Shown: piece by piece, positions 1 through 10,500 of the stretch
How positions within the stretch are numbered: the first letter of the stretch is position 1
Layout of the letters: each line of letters starts with the position of its first letter
Source: Ferruginibacter sp.
GTDB taxonomy: Bacteria > Bacteroidota > Bacteroidia > Chitinophagales > Chitinophagaceae
Length of the DNA: 49,791 bases
Assembly (NCBI GenBank): GCA_013141435.1
Contig: JABFQZ010000014.1
Location: 1-49,791 of the forward strand
Direction of reading: 5' to 3'
Notes under the pieces: model-generated
Told to the model about the DNA's origin: nothing
What the model saw: the letters and a program-made list of their open reading frames with translations, nothing else
The model's database searches: none
Made by a program: the position numbers and the translations under genes

Positions 1-2
1 TG

Positions 3-233
3 GTAATCCCTGAAAATATTGGATTAATATTTTTACCTCCTTACAGCCCAGAGTTGAACCCAGCTGAAAATATGTGGGCAATGTTAAAAAGAAAATTTAA
101 TAACAAATTACATCAATCGCTTGAAGGACTGAGTGAGTTTATTACAGTAGCTACAGCTAAAATTACAAAAGAAGGGGTTAAAAAAACTTGCAGTTTTGAG
201 TATATTTTTTCAGAATCTATTTGGACTAATTAA
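3..233 (+). CDS. IS630-type transposase, C-terminal end (partial)
   Basis: An open frame enters from the left edge and stops at 233, giving 76 residues. It contains LPPYSPELNPAENMW, the hallmark around the last acidic residue of the DDE catalytic triad in IS630/Tc1-type transposases, followed by the usual basic KRKF stretch. The rest of the gene lies outside the window, so it cannot be said whether the element is intact. Just downstream, 241-247 and 282-288 form a 7-bp inverted repeat (AATTGGT/ACCAATT), which may or may not belong to the element end. The family call is firm; activity is unknown. Confidence 0.85.
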   Translation, partial: VIPENIGLIFLPPYSPELNPAENMWAMLKRKFNNKLHQSLEGLSEFITVATAKITKEGVKKTCSFEYIFSESIWTN

Positions 234-315
234 TATTTATAATTGGTATTACAAGCCTTTGCATGGTCTTTTGACCAGCCGACCAATTACAAAAATCTCA
301 ATATAATTGAGTATA

Positions 316-354
316 AAAAAAATGGATAGCACTAAAAAGGCTACCCATTTTTTT
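316..354 (-). terminator. Intrinsic terminator of the GH31 gene
   Basis: Two 15-bp arms (316-330 and 340-354) enclose a 9-nt loop. The single non-Watson-Crick pair (A326 opposite C344) is A-C on the plus strand but a U-G wobble on the minus strand, so the minus-strand RNA is the one that folds well. It ends in a U-rich run just past the stop codon of the alpha-glucosidase gene, closing the polysaccharide-utilisation locus. Confidence 0.8.
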
Positions 355-367
355 GTGAAAACTACTT

Positions 368-2842
368 TTAAAAATTTATGGTAATTTTTTCTTTTACATT
401 TTTAATTACAAAAGTTTGCGTTTTACTTCCATCAAACCCTTGTTCTGCACCTATTGGGTCAAATTTAGAAACAGGGTTTAACATTGAACTAGTGCTTTGC
501 TGCAAAGAAATTGTAGCATTGTTAGACACAACATTATTTGCTATTTCAAAGCCATGCAAAATCAATGTTATATTTTTAAATTTTGAGTTTAATTGTCCTT
601 CCACATTTTCAAAAATTAATTGTTTAGCTGCTGGATTGTAAGTAATATTTCTTTTATAAAATGCACCTTTTTCGTAGTCAAAAGTTTTTCCATCATCTTC
701 ATAATACACAAAATTGTTTACCACATTACCTTTATATATATGTACAAATAATGTATCCGATGGTGCAATAGAAGTAGATTGCACTAACGATTGCATAGGT
801 ATAATACTACTTTCTTTTACATACACAGGAAGTTTAGCCATACTAAGTTCTATTGTTTTTTCTTTTGCTCCTTCAGTTATTTCATCGTTATACAAACTAT
901 ACCAATTGCCTTTTGGAAAATATACTTTCATAAAATCTTTACCACTTTCTACTGGTGCTACCATTATGCTTTGCCCAAATAAAAATTGATTTTGAAATGC
1001 GCCATTGTAAATATTGTTATCGAAAGTATTGTAGATAGCTAAGGAACGATTTATAGGTAATCCATTTTGTGTAGCTTCGTAAAAACTGCTGTATAAATAA
1101 GGTAATAATTTGTAGCGTAAGCTTACATAATTTCTCGAAATTTCTGTTACTTCTTCGCCATAAGTCCAAGGCTCACTCGATTTAGAATTGATACAAGTAT
1201 GGTTTCTAAAATATGGAATAAAAGCCCCAATTTGCATCCAACGGGCAAATAAACCTGTAGATGCACCACCAGTAAAGCCACCAATATCCATTGCAGAAAA
1301 TGGTACACCACTTAGGCCAAGGCTGTTTATTAATCTTACTCCAGCCATCATATGATTATCTTCGGAGCGGTTATCGCCTGTCCAAATAGCACTATATCTT
1401 TGTAAGCCTGCATAGCCAGCTCTTGTAAGAATAAATGGGCGTTCGTTAGAATTTGCTCTAAACCCTTCGTAACTTGTTTTTGCCATTAAAGATCCATACA
1501 CATTATGTGCTTCAAGATGCGATGCTTTTCGTCCATCATAATCAAAAATTATATTGCTTGGCATTTTTTGACCCCAGCTAGCTATTTCATTCATATCATT
1601 CCAGATACCGTTTACACCATTATCGGTAAAAAATTTCATTTCATTTCTCCAAAATTTTCTTCCTATTTCGCTTGTATAATCAGTAAAATGGCACCAACCT
1701 GGCCATACTTGACCTTGATAATATTTTCCATCGCTATATTTTATGTATGCATCAGCCTTTACACCTCTATCAAAGGCTGGCATACCAGGCACTACTTTTA
1801 TACCAGGATCTACAATTACAGTAGTTTTAAAACCCAATTCTTTCAACTTATTGGTAAGCATTATTGGGTTTGGAAAACGAGTTTTATCCCAAGTAAATAA
1901 TTGGTATTTATCCATATAATGAATGTCGAGTGTAATACCATCGGCAGGAATTTGTTTTTCTCTAAGTGTTTGAGCAATACGCAACACTTCGGTATCGGGG
2001 TAATAACTGTATCTATTTTGTTGATAACCCAAGCTCCACAATGGTGGCATTTTCATACGCCCAGTAAGTGATGTGTACGACTTAATAATATCTGCAACTG
2101 TTTTATGATAAATAAAATAGTAATTCATTTCGCCACCACGGGCAGCAAACGATGAAAACCTATTGTTGCTAGCGCCAAAATTAAAATCAGATTGAAAAGT
2201 ATTATCCATAAAAATACCATAATTGGTATTATGATGTATGCCAATGTAGAAAGGTATTGTAGCATAAATTGGATCTTGCCCTGCGCCATAAGCAAATGCA
2301 TCGGTATTCCAATTGGTATAGCCATTTCCTTTTCTGTCAAGATCGCCAGTTTTTTCGCCAAGTCCAATAAATCTTTCGCCGTCTTGCATTTTTTTATATG
2401 TAGTTACTTCCTCTCCTACCCATGATGTGGTAAGTCCTTTTTCATCTTCGCTTATGGCTACACCATCGTTATTATAAAAAGAAACACTGAATGGCTTTTT
2501 TTGAAAAACTACTTTTAAAGAATCGGTTACAATTACAATTTCTGTTTCGGTTTGTGTAATAGAAGCCTTAGTAGGCAAAGGTTGTGAAACTACTGCATAC
2601 GAAAAATCTTTTTTTAGAGCTTGCTTATCCATTCTTATACGAATAATAGAAGGGCTATAAACTATAGCTTGTATAAAAGCTACATCTGTTGCAATAATTA
2701 TATTTTGTCCTTCAATTTTTACAGATTTTACATTGCCAACTTCTTTAAGATTGGTTTGCGCAAAAGTATTTTTTGAACAAAAAAATAATAAAGCAATAAT
2801 ACATATTGCAGCAATTTTTAGATTTTTTTGCATTGTTGTCAT
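368..2842 (-). CDS. Glycoside hydrolase family 31 alpha-glucosidase
   Basis: An exo-acting alpha-glucosidase that removes glucose from the non-reducing ends of malto- or isomalto-oligosaccharides. With the start at 2842 it has 824 residues. MTTMQKNLK followed by a hydrophobic stretch ending NTFAQ is a signal peptide, so it acts in the periplasm or beyond. The catalytic nucleophile is Asp416 in GIWNDMNE and the acid/base is Asp490 in WTGDN; GITLDIHYMD is the conserved substrate-binding segment. An upstream ATG at 2905 overlaps a terminator hairpin and would bury the signal peptide, so I reject it; 2833 is another possible start. It is the last gene of the Sus-like locus, 118 bp after the SusE-like gene. 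A weak promoter-like TAACCTTG at 2878-2885 (minus) may give it its own expression. The exact glucan linkage cannot be told from sequence alone. Confidence 0.93.
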   Translation of the reverse strand: MTTMQKNLKIAAICIIALLFFCSKNTFAQTNLKEVGNVKSVKIEGQNIIIATDVAFIQAIVYSPSIIRIRMDKQALKKDFSYAVVSQPLPTKASITQTETEIVIVTDSLKVVFQKKPFSVSFYNNDGVAISEDEKGLTTSWVGEEVTTYKKMQDGERFIGLGEKTGDLDRKGNGYTNWNTDAFAYGAGQDPIYATIPFYIGIHHNTNYGIFMDNTFQSDFNFGASNNRFSSFAARGGEMNYYFIYHKTVADIIKSYTSLTGRMKMPPLWSLGYQQNRYSYYPDTEVLRIAQTLREKQIPADGITLDIHYMDKYQLFTWDKTRFPNPIMLTNKLKELGFKTTVIVDPGIKVVPGMPAFDRGVKADAYIKYSDGKYYQGQVWPGWCHFTDYTSEIGRKFWRNEMKFFTDNGVNGIWNDMNEIASWGQKMPSNIIFDYDGRKASHLEAHNVYGSLMAKTSYEGFRANSNERPFILTRAGYAGLQRYSAIWTGDNRSEDNHMMAGVRLINSLGLSGVPFSAMDIGGFTGGASTGLFARWMQIGAFIPYFRNHTCINSKSSEPWTYGEEVTEISRNYVSLRYKLLPYLYSSFYEATQNGLPINRSLAIYNTFDNNIYNGAFQNQFLFGQSIMVAPVESGKDFMKVYFPKGNWYSLYNDEITEGAKEKTIELSMAKLPVYVKESSIIPMQSLVQSTSIAPSDTLFVHIYKGNVVNNFVYYEDDGKTFDYEKGAFYKRNITYNPAAKQLIFENVEGQLNSKFKNITLILHGFEIANNVVSNNATISLQQSTSSMLNPVSKFDPIGAEQGFDGSKTQTFVIKNVKEKITINF

Positions 2843-2905
2843 AATTGATTTTTTTAGATTTTTTTTACACAATAAAACAAGGTTACTAAGAAACAATGAG
2901 TACAA

Positions 2906-2937
2906 ATAAAAGCTAGGTTATGATGCCTAGCTTTTAT
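2906..2937 (-). terminator. Intrinsic terminator between SusE-like and GH31 genes
   Basis: A perfect 12-bp stem (2906-2917 and 2926-2937) with an 8-nt loop is followed on the minus strand by UUUAUUUG. It sits after the SusE-like stop codon and before the chosen GH31 start. It would end most of the susC-to-susE transcript and make the GH31 gene depend on read-through or its own promoter. Confidence 0.75.
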
Positions 2938-2960
2938 ATAATTATTGCAATTTTATTATT

Positions 2961-4808
2961 TTAGTTAATAGTAACTGTTTGGTTATTTTCATCAAGAGTT
3001 ACAGTATAATTAGTACCAGCAACTGTAGGAGTTTTGAAATTAGAACCACCTTCCCATTGTATTTTTCTTGGTACACCTAATGTTTGACTACCGCCACTGT
3101 TATCTTCATAATCAAAAGCACCCCAATCGTTTCCAGCCAAAAATTTAATTTCTTTATTAGCATCTAAAGCCAATGTTTTTGTCCAAACACCATTGCCTAC
3201 ATAAGTCATTTGTGGCGAAAGTGCAGGGTTCCAAGCAGGTACTCCTGTCATACCATCGCCAACAATACGCATTTCGGCAGCAGAAGATATGTCATAGTTT
3301 AAATTTAACACATCACTACCATTCCAAATTGATCGAACTCTTCCATTAGCACCTGCCCACTTAAAATTATCATTTCCACTTCCAGGGTCTACTACCATTT
3401 TACTAGTAGCAGGGTTTATAGCAAACCAGCGATTTAAATTATTAGCGCTATTATTCCAGTCGTTTCCGTCATGAAATTTAAATTCATCGTTAGTATTCAT
3501 ATTTGCAAGTAAAATAAATTTATTAACACCTACATAATTCATTTTAGTAGCAGGTTGGCTCCAACCTTGAAAACCACCAATCATTCCCATTCCTCCAATG
3601 CCATTAGCAACTGCAGTTTGTAAATAAAATTTTTTGTTTGATAAGTCAAAAGTAACTCGATATACGCCTGTAACTGTTATAGGTATATTACTTTCTCCAA
3701 CATCAGTAATATTACCAGCTGGCATTGCAGGATCTTGCCCCCAATCTATTGCGCCTGCAAAAGGAGGCCAATTTTGTCCATTCACAAATTTGAATTCGTT
3801 GCCACCTGTAAGTAAAATATAAGAAAAATAAGTACCAGGAAAACGTGGGTCTTCAATCATTCTAGTAGATTGAGCAATATCCCAACTTCCAGGTGTAGCA
3901 CTACCAACCATATAAACTTTTACTTCACGTACAATTACCATTTCATTAATGTAATCCGAAAATTGATTCCATGTTCCAGATGTAGCTACTACTGTCCATT
4001 TTAGATTTACAGGAGTAGGTAAACTTGAAAAACCCTTTGCAGTTAAAGAATCACTTATGCGTTTATAACTAATATTAGCAAAAGTATCGATACCACTTAA
4101 ATTTGATACAAAACTAAATAAAGGTATAGACCAATTTATTGGCAATTCCTCTCCAGCCGCATTAAATTTTCTTTCAGCCAGAATTATTTTATAAGTTACA
4201 ACTGCACCACCTGTTTTTGGTTTTGATTTTGTCCACCTAAAAGTAATATTTTCTGAAGTAGAATTTGGATTAATTGTAAGAGGTGCTGAAAGTGTAGAAT
4301 AGGCAGGAGCAAGAAGTACAAATGGAGTAGCGCCCTCTGCAAACCTTGTAATCTTTACAGAAAAAACATCGGCACTTTTAAGTTTTACTGACCCATTTTC
4401 TGCTACTGCACTCCAAATCAAATCGACAACAGCACCTGGTGCAACTCCTTTACCACCTAAAGCTGCATCTAATTGCAAAAAAGATATGGAAAGTTTTGGA
4501 TCTTTGCCGTTATTATTAGACACAATTTCCAACAATGGTTCATCAATAGAGCCATTTTTTAATGCTGCAACCCATTTATAAGTAGGAATTATACTTACCC
4601 CTGGTTTTGCAATTGTCCATGAAAAGTTTAATAATTGACTTGGTGTAGCAGCATTTAAAGGGAGCTCGGTAAAATTGCTAGGAAGTTGCAAATTAAAATT
4701 ATTTAAAGCTTCGCCATTAATGTTATTATCAGCTAAATTAGTTTTTTTGCAAGCTGTAAAAGCAATTATTAAAGCTACTATTGCTAATGTTATTTTTTTA
4801 ATATTCAT
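2961..4808 (-). CDS. SusE/SusF-like surface glycan-binding lipoprotein
   Basis: An outer-membrane lipoprotein that binds alpha-glucan at the cell surface and helps feed the SusC/SusD pair. It has 615 residues. The lipobox ends at Cys20 (FTAC-KK). Two SusE-type immunoglobulin-like domains cover about 40-155 and 165-292. Three tandem C-terminal carbohydrate-binding modules follow, at about 298-396, 405-508 and 512-615; each carries an E-F/I-K-F motif followed by a Trp (EFKFVNGQNW, EFKFHDGNDW, EIKFLAGNDW). Three binding modules is closer to SusF than to two-module SusE, although the N-terminus looks SusE-like. It starts 11 bp after the preceding gene, so it is co-transcribed. Ligand specificity for starch is inferred from the family and the GH31 neighbour. 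Confidence 0.85.
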   Translation of the reverse strand: MNIKKITLAIVALIIAFTACKKTNLADNNINGEALNNFNLQLPSNFTELPLNAATPSQLLNFSWTIAKPGVSIIPTYKWVAALKNGSIDEPLLEIVSNNNGKDPKLSISFLQLDAALGGKGVAPGAVVDLIWSAVAENGSVKLKSADVFSVKITRFAEGATPFVLLAPAYSTLSAPLTINPNSTSENITFRWTKSKPKTGGAVVTYKIILAERKFNAAGEELPINWSIPLFSFVSNLSGIDTFANISYKRISDSLTAKGFSSLPTPVNLKWTVVATSGTWNQFSDYINEMVIVREVKVYMVGSATPGSWDIAQSTRMIEDPRFPGTYFSYILLTGGNEFKFVNGQNWPPFAGAIDWGQDPAMPAGNITDVGESNIPITVTGVYRVTFDLSNKKFYLQTAVANGIGGMGMIGGFQGWSQPATKMNYVGVNKFILLANMNTNDEFKFHDGNDWNNSANNLNRWFAINPATSKMVVDPGSGNDNFKWAGANGRVRSIWNGSDVLNLNYDISSAAEMRIVGDGMTGVPAWNPALSPQMTYVGNGVWTKTLALDANKEIKFLAGNDWGAFDYEDNSGGSQTLGVPRKIQWEGGSNFKTPTVAGTNYTVTLDENNQTVTIN

Positions 4809-4819
4809 TTTATAAAATT

Positions 4820-5599
4820 TTATTGTAATAGATCAAATTGTTTCACATAAACTGGGCTTTCTGCTGGTATTGTATTTCCGTTAATATCTAGTATTGTACC
4901 TATAAATTTATATTCAAATCTACTCAAAGTAGTGTTAGAAGGTATGCCAGATACGTCGTTTGAAATGAAAGAATATGAAAATAATTTTGCACCTTCTTGC
5001 CTAAGTGTTTTACTTATTGTAACCAAAGCTAAAGAAGAAGTTACTGTATTGTAAATTTTTATCTCTACCGTTTGAGGATTCATTCTTTGTTGTATAATAT
5101 CAGTAGCAAGAGTTTGATCAAAATAAATTGTAGAAATATCATACTGTGAAACTCTTGATGGGAAAATTCTATTTACAGTAGGGATAAAAATTAATGGGGT
5201 TACGTTTAAAGTAATGTCATCTGTTTTGGCATCGCCTGCTCCATCTTTAGCTTTTACCAAAAATTGAATTTTAGTAATTTCTGAGGGTGGCTTACCAAAA
5301 AAATCAGTTGGCTTCATTGTTAATGTCCATTTATTAGTACCTACATTGGTAAGTCTGCGAGCTTCATTGGAGTTTCCCCAACTTCCATTTCCTGGAGCTG
5401 GTTCGCTTGGGTTCCATACCCAAAAATACAAAGGAGATTTACCAGCTAAATTTCCTACTGCACTTACATCAATTGTTATTACCACCAAATCTTCGGCAGT
5501 AAAATTAGAAGGCGAAGTGGTTACTACTGCACCAGAAGTTTGTGCATAGCTTCCTAAACACATAAACAAGCTAACTATTGAAAATAATATTTTTTTCAT
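4820..5599 (-). CDS. Secreted protein of a Sus-like locus (DUF4961-like?)
   Basis: A 259-residue protein with a clean signal peptide (ends GSYAQ, residues 16-20) and no lipobox cysteine. The first part, about 25-130, looks like an all-beta carbohydrate-associated module: it contains YFWVWNPSEPAPGNGSWGN and TNKWTLTMKPTDFFG, a style seen in starch-associated Bacteroidota proteins. The second half has another beta-rich segment. It lies 11 bp from both neighbours within the susC-susD operon, so a role in binding or presenting alpha-glucan is likely. The DUF4961 name is from memory and unverified; no catalytic motif is visible. Confidence 0.55.
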   Translation of the reverse strand: MKKILFSIVSLFMCLGSYAQTSGAVVTTSPSNFTAEDLVVITIDVSAVGNLAGKSPLYFWVWNPSEPAPGNGSWGNSNEARRLTNVGTNKWTLTMKPTDFFGKPPSEITKIQFLVKAKDGAGDAKTDDITLNVTPLIFIPTVNRIFPSRVSQYDISTIYFDQTLATDIIQQRMNPQTVEIKIYNTVTSSLALVTISKTLRQEGAKLFSYSFISNDVSGIPSNTTLSRFEYKFIGTILDINGNTIPAESPVYVKQFDLLQ

Positions 5600-5610
5600 T
5601 TTTAATATTT

Positions 5611-6111
5611 TTATTTTGTAAACTGATAATCGTATCCTAATTGTGAACTTCCAAAACCGTATTTAAGGTATTTTAAGCCCAATAAACTTGGAGTTTGAGC
5701 AAGACTTGTATAATTGTTAATATTTAACTTTACAGAATCAAGTCCATTTATTAAATAAATTTTGGTCGGTTTTTGCAAATCATCTAAAGCCCAATTACCA
5801 GAAGTATGTTTTAAAAGTTTTGCAGCAGCACCATAAGCAATACTAAAGGTACTTGGTAAGTTTCCGTTTAAATTCAATGTAAGTTTTGTTTGATTTAAAC
5901 TAAAATCTGTTGTTACATCTAGTTTTTTATACGGAAATCCTTTTCTTATGGCATCTTCATCTGTTTGATGTACTGATGAAACTGCCCAAGTACCAGCTAA
6001 AACATTAATATTAAAATCGGCATTATTGCCTACTTCTTTAAATGTTTCTCGCTTGCAAGCTGTAAAACTTAGTAACGAAAATACTAATGCTAACGATAAT
6101 ATATTTTTCAT
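5611..6111 (-). CDS. Small lipoprotein of the Sus-like locus (DUF5004-like)
   Basis: A 166-residue lipoprotein with lipobox cysteine at 19 (LSFTAC-KR). The mature part has the GTWAVSSVHQTDED start and alternating beta pattern of lipocalin-like DUF5004 proteins that accompany SusD genes in Bacteroidota. It starts 18 bp after susD and ends 11 bp before the next gene, so it belongs to the operon. Its exact role is unknown; small lipoproteins in this position are generally thought to sit at the cell surface. The domain assignment is by resemblance only. Confidence 0.6.
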   Translation of the reverse strand: MKNILSLALVFSLLSFTACKRETFKEVGNNADFNINVLAGTWAVSSVHQTDEDAIRKGFPYKKLDVTTDFSLNQTKLTLNLNGNLPSTFSIAYGAAAKLLKHTSGNWALDDLQKPTKIYLINGLDSVKLNINNYTSLAQTPSLLGLKYLKYGFGSSQLGYDYQFTK

Positions 6112-6129
6112 ATTTTTTTATTTAAAATT

Positions 6130-7536
6130 TTATAAACAACTGCCTTCTACATTTAATTGAAAGGCAGCATTTGCATTTTTTTCATAATCTGGGAATTGCA
6201 AAATAAAGCCAGGGCAATTCCAAATTGAACCTCTTCTATCTAATCTTTCAACTCTTCTACTAGCTATTGGGTGAGCACCAATTCTCTTTATTTGATACAA
6301 TCTATCACCTTCTCCAATCATCTCAATTTCTCTTTGGTTTCTTACCGTATTTATGAGCATATCAGGAGATACTGTTAGAGCTAAGTTTTTTGTATTATTA
6401 CCATAAGCTCTTTCTATTATTTTATTAATATCAGCTATACCAATAGTAAGAGCTGCAGGTGTTGATACAGCTATTTCTCCTGCTGCCTCTGCTCTTATTA
6501 GATACATTTCGGTAATACCAATTATTGGCATTTCAAAGTTAGACGAATCGTATTTGTTTAAATATGTATTTCCAGGATATTTTACTTTATCTAACCATGC
6601 GTTTCTACCATCTCCAACATTACTATTAAAAACAGAATAGATAACATCATTTATTCTAAAATATGGTAAACCTCCTCTCCCCGAAAACCACTCTCTCAGT
6701 TTTCCTCCGGGTGTATGTTGACCTTGTATATTTGAAGTTTTTAAAATAGACTCGGTAGTACCTAAAGCAGTATAACGAGTAGCCAATACTGTATTAAAAG
6801 TATAATTGGTACTATTTATTACTTGTGTAGCATAGCTATAAGCGTTTGAAAAATCGTTCATTTGAAAATAAACTCTTGCTAAAAATGCTCTAACACAATT
6901 TTTATCTGCATACAATCTATTTGCATTAAATGTAGGCAAGTTGGTTTCCGATGCTTTCAACTCAGCAATAATAAAATCATAAGTTTCTTTAACTGTAGCT
7001 CTATTTGGTGGTAGAAGATTTGCAGCTGTTTTTATAGTAATACCTAGATGAGAATTGTTTACTGAATAGCCTGGATTGTGGCTCCATAAACGAGCTATTT
7101 CAAAATGACAAATTGCCCTTATAAATCTTGCTTCCGCTTCAATTCTTGGTTTATTTGCAGCGGATACTAATTCTATTTTTTCTATTATTTTATTTGTTCT
7201 ATAAACAATATTATAAATACCAGTAAATAAATCGGCATTGTCGGTATTAAAGATTGTAGATCTACGAAGATTATTTTCTTGCTGCTTTCCACCTAGATTA
7301 TTACTTGATAAATGGTCGGCTAATTGTTCTGCAGTTGTTTGCAATTTACCATTATACATTTGATCGTTTCCTAAAAGTAAATAACAGCCATTTAATAATG
7401 CTTGTACGTCTGCTTCAGTTTTAAGTGCATCAGCTTCTTGTACGCTACCCTCTGGTGGCTTTTCTAAAAATTTTTTACAAGAAATGGTTGTTGCTACATT
7501 TGCAAATATTAACAACCCAATAATTATTTTTTTCAT
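6130..7536 (-). CDS. SusD/RagB-family nutrient-binding lipoprotein
   Basis: The surface lid of a SusC/SusD importer, 468 residues. The lipobox is TTISC with Cys20. The N-terminus KKFLEKPPEGS, the segment RFIRAICHFEIARLWSH and the C-terminal block around EMYLIRAEA and QREIEMIGEGDRLYQIKR are classic SusD/RagB signatures forming the TPR-like helices. It is somewhat short for the family, which is commonly about 500-600 residues. It begins 12 bp after the SusC-like gene, so the two are co-translated partners forming the outer-membrane uptake complex for an alpha-glucan oligosaccharide. Confidence 0.95.
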   Translation of the reverse strand: MKKIIIGLLIFANVATTISCKKFLEKPPEGSVQEADALKTEADVQALLNGCYLLLGNDQMYNGKLQTTAEQLADHLSSNNLGGKQQENNLRRSTIFNTDNADLFTGIYNIVYRTNKIIEKIELVSAANKPRIEAEARFIRAICHFEIARLWSHNPGYSVNNSHLGITIKTAANLLPPNRATVKETYDFIIAELKASETNLPTFNANRLYADKNCVRAFLARVYFQMNDFSNAYSYATQVINSTNYTFNTVLATRYTALGTTESILKTSNIQGQHTPGGKLREWFSGRGGLPYFRINDVIYSVFNSNVGDGRNAWLDKVKYPGNTYLNKYDSSNFEMPIIGITEMYLIRAEAAGEIAVSTPAALTIGIADINKIIERAYGNNTKNLALTVSPDMLINTVRNQREIEMIGEGDRLYQIKRIGAHPIASRRVERLDRRGSIWNCPGFILQFPDYEKNANAAFQLNVEGSCL

Positions 7537-7548
7537 ATAATTTATAAT

Positions 7549-10500
7549 TTAAAAATTAAGATTTAAACTAAATACAAAAGATTTTGCTTGTGTGGGTGTA
7601 AGAAAAGTAATATTTGGACTCATATTTCTATCTTGCGAATTTTGAAAATCTCTTGTAATTTCAGGATCAGCACCTGGGTATTTTGAAAAAGTTAGCAAGT
7701 TCATTCCAACAAGGGAAATTTTAGCATTACTAAAAGGTGTTTTTTGTAAAAGACCTTTAGGCAATTTATACGCTAACGATATTTCTCTTAAACGCATAAA
7801 ACTTGCATCGTACAAAAACATTGTAGAGTTATAGTTATCGTTTGTACCAAGCCCTGGGTAATTTGTTACAGAGTTGGTAAGACGAGGGTATTTTGCAACA
7901 TCTCCAGGTTTTGTCCATCTATCTAGCAAATCTCTTCTTATATTCCAATTGTTTCCAACGTTTTGATATTTAGCCGATCCGTCGTAAATATTGCCTCCAC
8001 TTACAAAAGTCCATAGTGTTTTGAATTCTACCGTCTTGTATGCTATTTCTGTATTAAATGCCCCAGAAAAATTTGGCAATACTTTCCCTGCCATAACTCT
8101 ATGATCTAAACTAAAAGTTTTGGTTTGATTGCCATTTTTATCTAACCAAATAGGTAAGCCATCTGTAGGATCTACTCCATGATAGCGTACTAAAAAGTTA
8201 GTGCCTACAGGATATCCTTCTGCAATACGGGTATCATTAAATCCACCTTGTAAGGCATCTGCTCCAATTGAACCTAAATTTAAAACTTCGTTGTAATTTT
8301 TACTAATATTGCCTCCAACCGAAACATATAATTGTTGTTTTTTAACAAGAATATAGTTTAAAGTAAGTTCTACCCCTTCGTTTAAAATTTTGCCTCCTTC
8401 TAAATTGCGCCAGCTTTTTTGAAACCCCGAAGATGCTCCTAAACCTGGCTCTAATAATTGATCTACTGTTACTTTTCTATAATAAGAAATTTCTCCTGTT
8501 AATTTATTATTTAATAATCCAAAATCTAATCCTAAATCAAAATTGCGTACTGTTTCCCATTTCAAATCGGGGTTACCAATATTGTATGGGTCAAGCACCG
8601 GTGTGTTATTGTAATTTCTGTTATTACCATAACCATAATAATATTTACCAGTAGCAATGTTAGAATTGCCTACTAAACCATAACTGGTACGCAATTTTAG
8701 ATTGTTAATAAAATTATTATTTTTTAAGAATTTTTCATCGCTCAATACCCAAGCTGCTGAGGCAGTAGGAAAAAATCCGTATTTATTGTTGGTACCAAAT
8801 TTTGATGACCCATCTCTACGAGCAGATACTTGTAAAAAGTATTTATCGTTAGATGCAAAATTAATTCTAGCAAAAAAACTTGCAAAAGTAGAATTATCTA
8901 CTACTTGTTTTTTTCGAGTATTATCATTTAAAAACTTGTTTAAACTGTCTTTATATATTGCTTTGTTTTTGTACAAAGGTGCATCTTGCCCCCAAGCGTA
9001 AATATCTCCATTAGTGTTACTCACCTCCGACTCTTGCGTTTCGGCACCTACCAAAAAATTAAATTTATTTTTATCATTAAGCTTATATAAATAATTTGCT
9101 GTAAAATTATAACTATTATTTTTTACCCAAATTGGATATCGTTTTGCTATACCACCTCTTGCGTCATTTGTAAAATCTTTAGACTCCCATTGATCTTCGA
9201 AAGAAAATAAATAATCCATAGAAGCACTTGCTTTTAAATTAAGGTTGCTTATTGGATTATAATCAAGTATAATTCCACCTAAATATCTATCATCGGTATT
9301 TCGATATTTAGTTTCATTAAAATATCTAACAGGGTTGGCACTTAAAGTTGAGTAACTACCATCGGTTTTGTAAATAGGGTGTATAGGAAGTAACCAACCT
9401 TGTACTGCAGCAATGGTTTCCCAAATACTAATTCTATCATTAATGCCTCTATTATAAGCAGCATTTACAAATACTTTAAGCTTATTAGAAAATGTATAAT
9501 CTAAATTGGTTCTAATACTTTGCCTTTGAAAACTATTTCGTTTAATATAAGTTTCGGACTTGCCAAAAGTGCCAGCTATAAAACTTTTAAATTTTTTGTT
9601 ACCATAATGCATCGATAAATTATGCTCATTAATTAATCCAGTACGGGTAACTTCTTTCCACCAATCAGTGTTGGTTGAGCTAGCGGTTGCAAATGATAAA
9701 CCACTAGGTATTAAGCTACTTGGAATTTGACCAACATTACCATCATTTTGCCATGCTTCTTGTTTTAATTGCATATACTCTGTTCCGTTCACAAACTCTG
9801 GCTTTTGGGTATAAGTTACAAATCCTAATTTGTTGGTATAGTTAAATTTAGGTTTACCAATTTTGCCCCTTTTGGTAGTTACTAATATAACTCCGTTTGC
9901 ACCACGGCTACCGTATATTCCAGCGGCACCAGCATCTTTCAAAACTTCAATAGATTCAATTTCGTTTGGATTTATAGCCGATAATGGATTTTGGTTCATA
10001 CCACCACCATCGCCTCTCAAAAATTGATCGGAAGTAATGGGAATACCATCTACTACATAAAGAGGATCACCTCCTGCACTAATAGACCCAATACCTCTTA
10101 TTCTTACTACAGAGCCAGAGCCAGCCAACCCACTACCTTGTACAACCTGAACACCAGCTGCTTTACCTTGCAATGCAGCTTCGAAGCTTGGTGCAGCTAA
10201 AGTAGAAATTTTGTCTCCCGACACTTTTACAATAGCACCAGTAACCTCTTTACGCTTTTGAGTACCGTAACCTATTACAACAACTTCATCTAACTGTTGA
10301 TTTGTGGCAATCATTCTTACTTGCATTGGGGTTTTACTGGAAACCTCCTTTTGTATTACAGTAAACCCAATAGATGAAAAAATCAATGTACCATTTGCTG
10401 GTGCATTAATAGTAAAAGCTCCAGTAGCATTTGTAGTTACAGCTGTTTTTGTACCTTTTAAGGTTACAGTAACACCTACTAAGGGCTTTCCATCTTTAGA

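Noticed and set aside
264..277. TGGTC/GACCA hairpin after the transposase fragment
   Set aside because: A 5-bp stem with no U-tract is too weak to call a terminator or element end.
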